Shown here: positions 34,750-43,792 of the stretch, piece after piece
Layout: the number at the start of each line of letters is the position of its first letter
How positions within the stretch are numbered: position 1 is the first letter of the stretch
From: Streptomyces griseoviridis
Lineage (GTDB): Bacteria > Actinomycetota > Actinomycetes > Streptomycetales > Streptomycetaceae
Assembly (NCBI GenBank): GCA_014649155.1
Contig: BMSM01000002.1
Location: forward strand, 248,001-312,000
Direction of reading: 5' to 3'
DNA length: 64,000 bases
Position numbers and translations under genes: made by a program
The notes under the pieces: generated by a model
Told to the model about the DNA's origin: nothing
The model's input: the letters and a program-made list of their open reading frames with translations, nothing else
Databases searched by the model: none

Positions 34750-36132
34750 ATGACCACCGGCTCTTCAACACCCCGCCCGAACGAGTACGCCATAGCCACC
34801 TCCGTGGACCTGCCGTCCGCGGAGACCACCAGCACCACCGGCACCCACCCGGTGCGCCCGCCGGACGCCGCGCCCGATCCCCAGCCGCCCGCCGGCCCGC
34901 ACACCGACGGCCCCTACGGTGACGGCCCGTACGGGGACGACCCGCTCGCCGGCGACCCCTACGCCGACGAGGAGCCGCCGTTCGAGGAGCCGGAGCCGCC
35001 CGCCGGCCCCCACCACCCGGGGCAGGGCGCGCGGGCCGCGCGGCGGCCGGACCGGGACCCGGCGGCCTACGGAGACCCGGTCGGCGACCTGGTGCGGGCG
35101 GCCGTGGCCGACCGGCCGCTGGAGGAGGTCGTCTCGCTCATCACGATGCTGGAGCAGTCGCCGCAGTACGCGCAGGCCACCCTGGACGCCCTGCGCGCGG
35201 TCGGCGTCAACCGGTCGGTGGAGGACGTGACCCGGCTGGTCGGCCTGCTGACCCGGCCGCCGCGCCACGCCGACAGCGCCGACGAGGCGATCCGCGCCGC
35301 CGCCGAGAACCGCCCGGTGGAGGACGTCACCCGGCTGATGGCCCTGCTGCACCGCACCCCGCTGGAGCCGCACTGCGGCAAGGAAGCGGTCCGGGCCGCG
35401 GCCACCGGCCGGCCCGTCGAGGAACTGGTGCACCTGATCGGCCGGCTCGCCGAGGAGCGCCCGGACCCCCTCGGCGGACCCGAGGACCGCGCCCCGCACA
35501 CCCCCGCCGCCGGGAACACGGCGCCGGCCCCCGCCCCCGGGGAGACCGCCCGGACCGGCGGCCTGGGCGCCGCGCTCGCCGGGGCCGGCCGCAAGGGCCG
35601 CGAGCACGCGCGGACCCGGCGCCACCTCCCCGCCGCCGGCGCCCGGCGGGAGAGCCCGCAGGACCCGCCGCGCCGCACGGCCGGGCAGGCGCCGCGCCCA
35701 CCGGTCTCCCGGACCGCGGCCCTGACCCGCTGGCTCGCCGTCGCGGTGCTCGCCGGCTGCGGGGTGGCGTACTTCCCGCTGCACGCCGACGGCGCCTCCG
35801 GACGGGTCTACGGCGCCGCGCTCGGCCTGTCCGCGCTCTGCCTGCTGCTGGCCCTGGTGCTGAGCGTGCGGCCCTTCGTGGCGGTGCTCGCGGCGGCGGT
35901 GGTGGCACCGGCGGCGCTGGCCGCCGCCCGGCTGTACGCCCTGACGGCGGCGGAGTCCCGGCTGCACCGGCTGATGGACCTCTCCCTCGCCCCGGGCTGG
36001 GCGGCCGTGGTGGTCGCCGTGCTCGCCTCGCTGGCGGCGCTGGCCGCCCTGTGCGTCCGGGTCGCCGCCCTCGTGCCCGGCAGCCGCTGGGCCGCCCGCC
36101 CGGCGGCCGGGCCGGGCGGCAGCGCGGACTGA
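34750..36132 (+). CDS. Protein with four ~33-residue helical repeats and C-terminal membrane helices
   Basis: 460 residues in three parts. Residues 1-110 are Pro/Gly/Asp-rich with GPYGDGPYGDDP repeats and look disordered. Residues 111-240 hold four tandem units of about 33 residues with the consensus EAxRAAAxxRPVEDVTRLMxLLxRxP; each should form two helices, giving an alpha-solenoid. Residues about 325-455 carry four hydrophobic helices. The layout suggests a membrane-anchored protein with a cytoplasmic repeat domain for protein binding, which is inference. I do not recognise the family. It stands alone and ends at a strong terminator. Confidence 0.7.
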   Translation: MTTGSSTPRPNEYAIATSVDLPSAETTSTTGTHPVRPPDAAPDPQPPAGPHTDGPYGDGPYGDDPLAGDPYADEEPPFEEPEPPAGPHHPGQGARAARRPDRDPAAYGDPVGDLVRAAVADRPLEEVVSLITMLEQSPQYAQATLDALRAVGVNRSVEDVTRLVGLLTRPPRHADSADEAIRAAAENRPVEDVTRLMALLHRTPLEPHCGKEAVRAAATGRPVEELVHLIGRLAEERPDPLGGPEDRAPHTPAAGNTAPAPAPGETARTGGLGAALAGAGRKGREHARTRRHLPAAGARRESPQDPPRRTAGQAPRPPVSRTAALTRWLAVAVLAGCGVAYFPLHADGASGRVYGAALGLSALCLLLALVLSVRPFVAVLAAAVVAPAALAAARLYALTAAESRLHRLMDLSLAPGWAAVVVAVLASLAALAALCVRVAALVPGSRWAARPAAGPGGSAD

Positions 36133-36141
36133 CCACCCGGT

Positions 36142-36187
36142 GACGGACGGGACCCGGGCCGCCGACGCGGCCCGGGTCCCGTCCGTC
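36142..36187. terminator. Strong bidirectional terminator, 21-bp stem
   Basis: A perfect 21-bp stem beginning GACGGACGGGACCCGGG with a CGAC loop lies between convergent genes. The longest intergenic hairpin in the window. Confidence 0.85.
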
Positions 36188-36197
36188 GCGGTCCGCC

Positions 36198-38327
36198 TCA
36201 GCCGCCGAACGTGCCCGCCGGGGTCTCGTGCGCGAGCAGTCCGGTCAGCACCCGGTCCGGGGTCAGCGGAAGCTCCCGGAAGCGGACGCCCGTGGCGTGG
36301 TGGACGGCGTTGCCGATCGCCGCCGCCGTGCCGACGATGCCGATCTCACCGATCCCCTTGCTGCCCATGGGGTTCAGGTGGGCGTCCTCCTCCGCCACCC
36401 AGTGCGCCTCGATGCCGACGGCGTCGGCGTGCGCGGGCACATGGTACGAGGCCAGGTCGGACTCGGCGAAGTCACCGAAGGCCGGGTCGACATGGCTGTC
36501 CTCGGTGAGCGCCATGCCCAGGCCCATCGTCATCCCGCCGACGAACTGGGAGCGCGCCGTACGGGCGTTGAGGATCCGCCCGGCCGCGTAGACGCCCAGC
36601 AGCCGCCGAGCCCGCACCTCGCCGGTGACCGTGTCGACGGTGACCTCGGCGAAGTGCGCCCCGAAGGCGTGCCGGGCGTACGCGCTCCCGGCGTCCGCCT
36701 CTCCGGTGGTGTCGGCGTGCGCGCCGATCCCGTCCTCCGGCACCGGGCCCGGCAGCGTGGCCAGCCGCTCCGCGAGCCGGACGCACGCCTCGTGCACGGC
36801 CCAGCCCCAGGACGCCGTACCGGAGGACCCGCCGGCCAGCGAGGCCGCCGGCAGCGCGCTGCTGCCCACCTCGGTGCGGACCCGTTCCGTCGGCACCCCG
36901 AGGGCGTCGGCGGCGACCTGCGCGAGCACCGTCCGCGCGCCGGTGCCGATGTCGGTGGCGTTGATCCGCACCACGAAGCCGCCGTCGGGCAGCGCCCACG
37001 CCGACGCGGTGGACGGCGCCACCAGGACCGGGTAGGTGGCGGCGGCGACCCCGGTGCCGACCAGCAGCGGCCCCTCGGCCCGGGAGCGGGGCCGGGGGTC
37101 GCGGTCCGCCCAGCCGAACCGGCGGGCGCCCTCGCGCAGGCACTCCACCAGGTGCCGGCTGCTGAACGGCCTGCCGCTGTCGGGTTCCTCCGCCGGCTCG
37201 TTGCGGACCCGCAGCTCCACCGGGTCCAGGCCCAGCTCGGTGGCGAGTTCGTCCATCGCCGACTCCAGGGCGTACATGCCGGGCGCCTCACCCGGTGCCC
37301 GCATCCAGGACGGCGTGGGCACGTCGAGGCGGACCACCCGGTGCGCGGTGCGGCTGTGCGGCGCGGCGTACATGACGCGGGCGGGCACCGCGGCCTGCTC
37401 CACGAACTCCTTGATCCGGGAGGTGTGCGTGGCCACCTCGTGCCCGAGACAGGTGAGCCGGCCGTCCCGCCCGGCGCCGAGACGCAGCCGGTGCAGGGTG
37501 GGCGCGCGGTGCCCGACCAGGGACGGCAGCAGCCGGCGCGGGAACGCCACCGTGACCGTCCGGCCGGTGTGCCGGGCCGCGAGCGCGGCGAGCACCACGT
37601 CCGGCCGGGGCGTGCCCTTGGAGCCGAAGCCGCCCCCGACGTGCTCGGCGGTGACCGAGATCCCCTCCTCCGGGACCTCGAACAGCTGGGCCAGGGTGGC
37701 GCGTACCGCGTTGGTGCCCTGGCTGGAGGTGCGCACGGTGAGCCGGTCGCCCTTCCAGCGGGCGGTGCTCGCGTGGGGTTCCATCGGGTGGTTGTGCAGC
37801 GGCGGCACCCGGTACTCGGTGTCGATCCGCACCTCGGAGGCGGCGAAGGCGGCGTCCTGGTCGCCTCGCTCGCGGACCGCCGGATGGCCGCCGTTGGCCT
37901 CCTCGGGGACGTACGACCCGGGGTGTCCGGCGGTGAGCGTGACGTCGTGCGGCTCGGCGGCGCACGTGACGCGGACCGCGGCGGCGCCCGCCCGGGCGGC
38001 CTCCGGGGTCTCGGCGACCACCAGGGCGACGGGCCAGCCCCGGTGCGGCACCTCCGGCCCCTGGAGCACCGCCAGCACGGGGTCGTCCGGCTGCGCGAGG
38101 CGGGGCGCGTTCTCGTGGGTGAGCACCGCCAGCACCCCCGGCAGGGCGAGGGCGGGCGCGGCGTCGACGCCGGTCACCCGGCCGCGCGCGACGGCGGCCG
38201 GGACGGGCCGGGCGTGGGCGCGGCCGGGTCCGGTGTACTCGGCGGCGTACCGGGCGGTGCCGGTGACCTTCTCCCGTCCCTCCCGGCGCTCGGTGGCGGC
38301 GCCCAGGACGGTCTCGGTGCCGGTCAT
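36198..38327 (-). CDS. Molybdenum hydroxylase, molybdopterin-binding subunit (PaoC/XdhA type)
   Basis: 709 residues, the size of YagR/PaoC. AEHVGGGFGSKG lies near residue 240, then MRAPGEAPGMYALESAMDEL, GGSSGTASWGWAVHEA and, at the end, GSKGIGEIGIVG, whose Glu should be the catalytic base. Enzymes of this group oxidise aldehydes or N-heterocycles with water and pass electrons through 2Fe-2S clusters and FAD. No signal peptide is seen here or on the 2Fe-2S subunit, unlike the exported E. coli PaoA. It is last in a three-gene operon; no XdhC/PaoD-type cofactor chaperone lies in the window. Confidence 0.88.
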   Translation of the reverse strand: MTGTETVLGAATERREGREKVTGTARYAAEYTGPGRAHARPVPAAVARGRVTGVDAAPALALPGVLAVLTHENAPRLAQPDDPVLAVLQGPEVPHRGWPVALVVAETPEAARAGAAAVRVTCAAEPHDVTLTAGHPGSYVPEEANGGHPAVRERGDQDAAFAASEVRIDTEYRVPPLHNHPMEPHASTARWKGDRLTVRTSSQGTNAVRATLAQLFEVPEEGISVTAEHVGGGFGSKGTPRPDVVLAALAARHTGRTVTVAFPRRLLPSLVGHRAPTLHRLRLGAGRDGRLTCLGHEVATHTSRIKEFVEQAAVPARVMYAAPHSRTAHRVVRLDVPTPSWMRAPGEAPGMYALESAMDELATELGLDPVELRVRNEPAEEPDSGRPFSSRHLVECLREGARRFGWADRDPRPRSRAEGPLLVGTGVAAATYPVLVAPSTASAWALPDGGFVVRINATDIGTGARTVLAQVAADALGVPTERVRTEVGSSALPAASLAGGSSGTASWGWAVHEACVRLAERLATLPGPVPEDGIGAHADTTGEADAGSAYARHAFGAHFAEVTVDTVTGEVRARRLLGVYAAGRILNARTARSQFVGGMTMGLGMALTEDSHVDPAFGDFAESDLASYHVPAHADAVGIEAHWVAEEDAHLNPMGSKGIGEIGIVGTAAAIGNAVHHATGVRFRELPLTPDRVLTGLLAHETPAGTFGG

Positions 38328-38352
38328 GGAAGTCCTCCTCGGGGACGCCGGT

Positions 38353-39345
38353 TCAGAGCTGGGCGGCCGGCGCCAGCCGGCCGAGGACGTCGAGGGCGAG
38401 CCGCCGGGCCAGCGGCACCTTGTAGGCGTTGTCCCGCAGCGGTTCGGCGGCGGCCAGCTCCAGGTCGACGGCGTGCTCGAAGGCGGCGGCCGTGGGCGCC
38501 GCGCCGATCAGCGCGTCCTCGGCCCGGCGCGCCCGCCACGGCCGGTGCGCGAGGCCGCCGAAGGCGAGGCCCACCCGCTCGACCACGCCGTTCCCGCAGT
38601 GCAGCACGGCGGCGACGGAGGCCAGCGCGAAGGCGTACGACGCCCGGTCCCGGGCCTTGCGGTACCGCGAGGGCAGCCCGCCGGTCGCGGCCGGCAGCAG
38701 CACCGAGGTGATCAGCTCGCCGGGATGGATCTCGGTGTCCTTCTCCGGACGCGTGCCGGGCAGCCGGTGGAAGTCGGCGGCGGGCACGCTCCGGGCGCCC
38801 TCCGGCCCGCGCAGCTCCACCCGGGCGTCCAGCGCGGCGAGCGCCACCGCCATGTCGGAGGGGTGGGTGGCGATGCACCGCTCGGAGTGGCCGAGCACGG
38901 CGTGGTCCCGGTGCACCCCTTCCAGGGCGCCGCAGCCGGTGCCGGGCTCCCGCTTGTTGCAGGGCTTGGTCACGTCCTGGAAGTAGGGGCAGCGGGTGCG
39001 CTGGAGGAGGTTGCCGCCGGTGGTGGCCGCGTTGCGCAACTGCCCGGAGGCGCCCGCGAGCAGCGCCTGCGACAGCGCGGGGTACCGGTCGCGGACCACC
39101 GGGTGCGCGGCGAGGTCGCTGTTGCGGACCGTGGCGCCGACGCGCAGGCCGCCGTCGGGCAGTTCCTCCACGCCGTCCAACGGGAGCCGGGTGACGTCGA
39201 TGAGGGCGGCGGGCGTCTCCACGCCGAGCTTCATCAGATCGACGAGATTGGTGCCGCCGCCGAGGTAGCGGGCTCCGGGCCGGGCGGCGAAGGCGTCGGT
39301 GGCCTCCTCGACGCTGCCGGCCCGGACGTAGGCGAAGGGCTTCAC
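38353..39345 (-). CDS. Molybdenum hydroxylase, FAD-binding subunit (PaoB/XdhB type)
   Basis: 330 residues of the CO-dehydrogenase medium-subunit fold: MKPFAYVRAGSVEEATDAF, the FAD-binding YLGGGTNLVDLM, and LAGASGQLRNAATTGGNLLQ. A Cys-containing stretch (RTRCPYFQDVTKPCNKREPG) is the extra 4Fe-4S-type insertion seen in PaoB/YagS. The GTG start directly abuts the stop of the 2Fe-2S gene. It ends 26 bp before the large-subunit start. Confidence 0.88.
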   Translation of the reverse strand: MKPFAYVRAGSVEEATDAFAARPGARYLGGGTNLVDLMKLGVETPAALIDVTRLPLDGVEELPDGGLRVGATVRNSDLAAHPVVRDRYPALSQALLAGASGQLRNAATTGGNLLQRTRCPYFQDVTKPCNKREPGTGCGALEGVHRDHAVLGHSERCIATHPSDMAVALAALDARVELRGPEGARSVPAADFHRLPGTRPEKDTEIHPGELITSVLLPAATGGLPSRYRKARDRASYAFALASVAAVLHCGNGVVERVGLAFGGLAHRPWRARRAEDALIGAAPTAAAFEHAVDLELAAAEPLRDNAYKVPLARRLALDVLGRLAPAAQL

Positions 39346-39903
39346 TCACATCACGTCCTCTACGGCGTCGGCGATGCGCGGATACGCGCCGCACCGGCAC
39401 AGGTTGCCGCTCAGTCGCTCGCGGATCTCCTCCCGGGTCAGCGGCACGGGCGCCCCGGAGGGCGTCGCCGGGTCGGTGACGTGCGAGGGGTGGCCGGCGG
39501 CGGCCTCGGCGAGCACGCCGAGCGCCGAGCAGAGCTGGCCGGGGGTGCAGTACCCGCACTGGAAGGCGTCCCGGTCCAGGAAGGCCCGCTGCAAGGGGTG
39601 GAGGTCCTCCCCGTCACCGGCGAGCCCCTCGACGGTGGTGACCTCCGCGCCGTCCAGGGTCACGGCGAGCAGCAGGCAGCTGTTGACGCGCCGGCCGTCC
39701 ACCAGGACCGTGCAGGCCCCGCACTGGCCGTGGTCGCAGCCCTTCTTGGCGCCGGTGAGCCCGAGATCCTCGCGCAGCAGGTCGAGCAGGACCCGGCGGT
39801 GGTCCACGGCGAGGGTGTGGGGTTTGCCGTTGACGCGGAGCGTGGTGTCCGTGGTGTCCGGCTGTGCGTGACCGGTGGTCGCGGTCCTGTCATGGCTGTC
39901 CAT
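39346..39903 (-). CDS. Molybdenum hydroxylase, 2Fe-2S subunit (PaoA/XdhC type)
   Basis: 185 residues. The plant-ferredoxin-type cluster is GCDHGQCGACTV plus a later Cys (VNSCLL), the second cluster is CGYCTPGQ with NLCRCGAYPRI. The first 20 residues are a hydrophilic extension without Arg-Arg, so no Tat signal. First gene of the operon; GGGAGG lies 11 nt before the ATG at 39903. Confidence 0.88.
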   Translation of the reverse strand: MDSHDRTATTGHAQPDTTDTTLRVNGKPHTLAVDHRRVLLDLLREDLGLTGAKKGCDHGQCGACTVLVDGRRVNSCLLLAVTLDGAEVTTVEGLAGDGEDLHPLQRAFLDRDAFQCGYCTPGQLCSALGVLAEAAAGHPSHVTDPATPSGAPVPLTREEIRERLSGNLCRCGAYPRIADAVEDVM

Positions 39904-40045
39904 CGTGTCGGTGACCTCCCGGGACGGGCCGTACGGCTGTCCCGTCCGCGTATCCAGGCCGGCCGCGCTGACACGTGGCGGAACGGGGCCGTCCCGTGGC
40001 GGACGCCCGCCGTTCCCGTGCCGGACCCGGGTCACCCCGGCCCGG

Positions 40046-41170
40046 TCACTCCTCGGGCGGCCGGGCCGGGGCGGTGTCCCGGTCCGCCGGGCGGGCCGCG
40101 GACGCGCCCCTGAAGCGCTCCAGGCCGCGGGTGAGGGCGCGCAGCGGGGACACCGGGCGGGTCGCGGACGGCTCGGTGCGGGCCGCGGGCGTCCCGGTGG
40201 CCTCGCGCAGGGCGGCCAGCGCCTCGTTGGCCTGCTCGGCGGCCTCCCGGTACAGGTCACGGGAGCGGGTCATCGCCTCCAGCGCCTCGGCGTACATCGC
40301 CACCAGCCGCCGCTCCCGCTCCAGCTCCTCGCGGAGCGTCAGCAGCCGCCAGTCCTCCCGCAGCGCGGTCAGCGCCGCCTCGGCGCCGTCCGGCAGCGGA
40401 CTCTCCCGCGCGGCGAACCGCCGGACCACCGCGATCAGCCCGGCCGGCTCGGAGCCGTCGAGGAAGACGGTCCGCACCGACAGGTCCCCCGCGTCGGGCG
40501 CGGCCGGGGTGCCGGGCAGCACGACCGCGCCGCCGCGCGGCACCTGCACGCCGAACTCCTCCAGCGCCCAGTTCACCACCCGCAGCTGCTGCGGCGCCGC
40601 GCGGTGCTCGACCACCCGGTGCGCCAGGCCCGGCGGCAGCCACCGCACCAGCGGCACCCGGCCGCGGTGGTCCGGCGTCATCGCCTCGTGCACCACGACA
40701 TGGATCAGCCAGCCGTCCCGCCCGGCGTCCCGCAGCAGCCGCCGTACGGCCTTGTCGTCGTCCGGCAGCGTGTTCAGGCCACGCAGCCGCAGGCCGGTGG
40801 CGGCGTCCCGGTCCCAGGGGACGTCCGGGTCGTCCGGCCAGAACATCCCGGCGGGGGAGGGCCACTCCTGGTCCCAGTGATCCTCGGCCTCCGCGAGCAG
40901 CGTCCACTCCTGGGAGCCGGCCGAAGCGGGCGCCAGGGTCAGCCGGGCGCGGACCGTGACGTCCCCGGCCACCCGCCAGCGCGCCTCGTGGACCCGGTCG
41001 GCGTCGGCGCCCTCCGGGGGCAGCTCGTGGAAGTCGTCGAGGACGCCGTCGTCCCGGTGCCGGCGCAGGGTGCGCAGCAGGACGTCCCGCGCGTCGGTTC
41101 CGACGTGACGGCCGCGGGCGAACCACACGGTCGGCGGGGTCGTGGGGCGTTCGGTGGAAGAGGTCGGCAT
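40046..41170 (-). CDS. Hypothetical protein with C-terminal coiled coil (374 aa)
   Basis: 374 residues. The N-terminal half is Trp-rich and acidic (TLLAEAEDHWDQEW, AGMFWPDDPDVPWDRD), the middle has DGWLIHVVVHEAMTPDHRGR and an EFGVQVPRGGAVVLPG strand pair, and residues about 285-335 form a long charged helix (LTLREELERERRLVAMYAEA) likely to be a coiled coil. The tail is Pro/Arg-rich. Soluble. I do not recognise it and name no function. It lies 142 bp downstream of the hydroxylase start region and is divergent from the dehydrogenase pseudogene. Confidence 0.65.
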   Translation of the reverse strand: MPTSSTERPTTPPTVWFARGRHVGTDARDVLLRTLRRHRDDGVLDDFHELPPEGADADRVHEARWRVAGDVTVRARLTLAPASAGSQEWTLLAEAEDHWDQEWPSPAGMFWPDDPDVPWDRDAATGLRLRGLNTLPDDDKAVRRLLRDAGRDGWLIHVVVHEAMTPDHRGRVPLVRWLPPGLAHRVVEHRAAPQQLRVVNWALEEFGVQVPRGGAVVLPGTPAAPDAGDLSVRTVFLDGSEPAGLIAVVRRFAARESPLPDGAEAALTALREDWRLLTLREELERERRLVAMYAEALEAMTRSRDLYREAAEQANEALAALREATGTPAARTEPSATRPVSPLRALTRGLERFRGASAARPADRDTAPARPPEE

Positions 41171-41389
41171 GAGTCCATCTGCAGGGCGGGGGGCACGGGC
41201 GCAGGGCCAGTATCGTCGCCGCGGGCCGTCACGGATCACCCGGGGTGGGCCGACGCGCCGGGCGGGGCAGAGGGACGGCGTACCGCCGTACGGCACGACA
41301 GCACGGCGAGGAGCGACCCGGTGAGACTCGACCTCGGCGGACGGACGGCGCCGGCGACCGGCTCGTCCCAGGGAATCGGCGCGGCGATC

Positions 41390-41436
41390 GCCGTCGACGC
41401 CCACCCGGGCCGGCGCCCCGGGCGGGCGTCGACGGC
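41390..41436. repeat. 47-bp near-perfect palindrome in the SDR pseudogene
   Basis: Arms of 20 bp (41390-41409 and 41417-41436), with a single mismatch (A41403 against G) and a 7-nt loop. The right arm still encodes the VDGRDAG part of the SDR; the left arm is its inverted complement and has replaced the expected sequence. Confidence 0.85.
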
Positions 41437-41533
41437 CGCGACGCCGGGCGCCTGGAGCGGAGCGTCGCCGCGCTGCGCTGCGCGAGCAGGTGCCGGACGG
41501 GGAGTTCGCCCCGGTGGCGGCCGGCCTCGGCAC

Positions 41534-41587
41534 CGAGGAGGGCGCCGGACGGGCAGGTCGGCGACCGCCCGTCCGGCGCCCTCCTCG
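41534..41587. repeat. 54-bp near-perfect palindrome in the SDR pseudogene
   Basis: Outer arms of 21 bp (41534-41554 and 41567-41587, containing GAGGAGGGCGCCGGACGGGC and its complement), one unpaired A at 41555, then 5 further paired bases on each side (GGTCG / CGACC) around a single central G. It lies between the TEEGAGRA and LLVNKPG pieces of the dehydrogenase. Confidence 0.9.
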
Positions 41588-42081
41588 TCAACAAGCCCGG
41601 AATCTTCGGCGCCGCGCCCGCCCCGGAGATCAGCGACGACGAAGGGCGCCGCCGACCGCGAGATCGATGTCCCCGCCGGCGTCCGGCTCACCCGCGCCCA
41701 TCTCCCCCGGATGGGGGAACGGGGCCGGGGCCGCGTGCGGTACGTCGCCAGTGACTCGGCGGCCGTCATCCCGGCCGAGACGATCCACTACGGCATGTCC
41801 GAGACGGTGCTCCTCGCGGTCTCCCGGGGCTTCGCCGAGGAGGCCGCGGGCAGCGGGGTCACGGTGAACTCGGTGATCGCCGGGCCCACCCCAGCCGAGG
41901 GGGGCGAGGAGTTCGTCTACCAGCTGGTCGGCCGCGACCTGCCCAGCGCGTCCTCGATGCGCGTCGCCGACCCGGTGGTCCGCCTGAGCCGGCCCGGGTG
42001 TCCGCCACCACCGGCGCGGCGGTCCGCGTCGACGGCGGCTGCGTCGGTTCCGTCCTCCCGTGACCGGTCGGCCGGGCCGGC

Positions 42082-42420
42082 TCACTCCCGGCCGGTGCCA
42101 CCGCCGCGGCGTGGCCGGTCCGGGTGCGGTTCGCGCCCGCCGGCGAGGTCGGTGACGCCGGATTCGTCGGCGGTGTCGGCGTGCTGCCGGGGCGTGCTGC
42201 GGCCCCCGCCGGGCTGGCCGCCGCCGGTGGTGCCGTAGCCGCCGGTCACCCCGGGGACGCTGTCCGCGTCGGCCTCCTCACGGCTGATGTGCCGGGTGGC
42301 CCGCACGCCCGCGCGCCGCTCCGGGTACGGATAGCTGAACGGCCGGGACGCGGCGCGCTCCTCCTCCGACGCGGGGGAAGGGGCCTCGTCCCGGTGGTCG
42401 TGCTTCTCGTGCTCGTTCAT
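42082..42420 (-). CDS. Hydrophilic hypothetical protein (112 aa)
   Basis: 112 residues beginning MNEHEKHDHRDEAPSP, with PFSYPYPERRAGVRATRHIS and a Gly/Thr-rich part. No membrane segment; probably disordered. Third codon positions are GC-rich. It is transcribed downstream of the YihY/BrkB gene, 38 bp apart, so likely the same operon. No family recognised. Confidence 0.55.
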   Translation of the reverse strand: MNEHEKHDHRDEAPSPASEEERAASRPFSYPYPERRAGVRATRHISREEADADSVPGVTGGYGTTGGGQPGGGRSTPRQHADTADESGVTDLAGGREPHPDRPRRGGGTGRE

Positions 42421-42458
42421 GGCGTCCGCGTACCCGTACCGCCCGGGGCCATGTGGAC

Positions 42459-43526
42459 TCAGTCCTCCCGTTCCGCTCGCCGCCGGTCGGCGTCGTCCCA
42501 GGCCCGCGTGTCGCGGGGCTCGACGTACGGCTCGCTGTCGGCCGGATGGCCGCCGTCGATGACCCGCTGCCGGGCCAGCTCGGCGTCGAACTCCAGGCCC
42601 AGCAGGATGGCCAGATTGGTCACCCACAGCCAGATCAGGAAGATGATCACACCGGCCAGGGTCCCGTAGGTCTTGTTGTACGAGCCGAAGTTCGCCACGT
42701 AGAACGCGAACCCGGCGGAGGCGACCAGCCAGATCAGCAGGGCGACCACGCTGCCCGGGGTGATCCAGCGGAAGCCGCGCACCCGGGCGTTGGGGGTGGC
42801 CCAGTACAGGATCGCGATCATCACGGTGACCAGCAGGACGAGGACCGGCCACTTGGCGATGGACCACACCGTCACCGCGGTGTCACCGACCCCGAGCGCG
42901 GTGCCGGCCTGCCGGGCGAGGGAACCGGTGAACACCACGATCAGCGCGCTGGCCACGGCCAGCACCAGCAGCGCCACGGTCAGCGCCACCCGCAGCGGCA
43001 GCACCTTCCACACCGGGCGGCCCTCGGGCACGTCGTACACGGCGTTCGCCGAGCGGATGAAGGCGGCCACGTACCCGGACGCCGACCACACGGCGCCGAC
43101 CAGGCCGACCACCGCGAGGACCGAGCCCAGCCCGGCCTTGGCCCGCAACTGCTCGATCGCGTTGGTCAGGACGTCCCGCGCCGGGCCCGGCGCGAGCTTC
43201 TGCACGTTGTCCAGGACCCCCTGGGTGGCGGACTCCCCGGCGATGCCGAGCAGGGAGACCAGCACCAGCAGGGCCGGGAACAGCGACAGCACCCCGTAGT
43301 AGGTGAGGGCGGCGGCGCGGTCGGTCAGCTCGTCGTCCTTGAACTCCTTCAGCACCCGCCGCAGCAGCGCCGACCAGGAGCGCTTCGGCAGCTCGGTGGG
43401 GGAGTCGGGGGCGGCGCGCTCGGTGGCGGCGTCGGGGCCGAAATCCTCGTCGGCGCCATGCGCGGCGCGCGGGTCCTGCGGACCGGATGCGTGCTTCCCG
43501 AGGTGGGGCATGTGAAGTCGGGCCAT
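42459..43526 (-). CDS. YihY/BrkB-family inner membrane protein
   Basis: 355 residues. A cytoplasmic N terminus of about 65 residues is followed by six hydrophobic segments. The hallmark RAAALTYYGVLSLFPALLVLVSLLG lies near residue 75, with GSVLAVVGLVGAVWSASGYV and a later GSYNKTYGTLAGVIIFLIWLW. The family was once called ribonuclease BN; it is now seen as a membrane protein of unknown transport function. The C-terminal tail is acidic and basic mixed. It may start at the ATG at 43526 or at the Met five codons later. Confidence 0.85.
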   Translation of the reverse strand: MARLHMPHLGKHASGPQDPRAAHGADEDFGPDAATERAAPDSPTELPKRSWSALLRRVLKEFKDDELTDRAAALTYYGVLSLFPALLVLVSLLGIAGESATQGVLDNVQKLAPGPARDVLTNAIEQLRAKAGLGSVLAVVGLVGAVWSASGYVAAFIRSANAVYDVPEGRPVWKVLPLRVALTVALLVLAVASALIVVFTGSLARQAGTALGVGDTAVTVWSIAKWPVLVLLVTVMIAILYWATPNARVRGFRWITPGSVVALLIWLVASAGFAFYVANFGSYNKTYGTLAGVIIFLIWLWVTNLAILLGLEFDAELARQRVIDGGHPADSEPYVEPRDTRAWDDADRRRAERED

Positions 43527-43792
43527 GCCGCACGAGTAGCCCGTCCCGCGCCTCCCACGCACGCCGTGGGAGGAAGACCGACCGTGCGGACCTGTCCGTA
43601 CTCCCGCCACGGGCAGGGGCAGCCGGGCGTGGGCGCGGAGGGCCGCGGGCCCCCGCAGTATGACGGATCGAGCGCACGTTCCTCTGGAAAATGCCAAACC
43701 CTTCACCCGGCGCGCGCACTTTCCGTAGTGTCCCCGTCACGTTGACGAAGCGGCCGTGCGCAGGGTGCCGACGTGCGGGGAGGGGTTTCGGC

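Larger units (their letters stand above)
41321..42063 (+). pseudogene. Short-chain dehydrogenase pseudogene with two long palindromes
   Basis: Pieces of a classical SDR occur in order but in three frames: RLDLGGRTAPATGSSQGIGAAI (NAD-binding), GRDAGRLERSVAAL, LLVNKPGIFGAAPAPEISDDE (normally NNLGIFG), then VRLTRAHLPRMGERGRGRV, VASDSAAVIPAETIHYGMSE and SGVTVNSVIAGP, and at the end TTGAAVRVDGGCVGSVLP. The catalytic YxxxK is broken (YGMSE), and about 20-25 codons are missing before the last block. GAGGAG precedes the GTG at 41321. Two segments are replaced by inverted copies of neighbouring sequence (41390-41436 and 41534-41587). It is clearly inactive. Confidence 0.85.
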
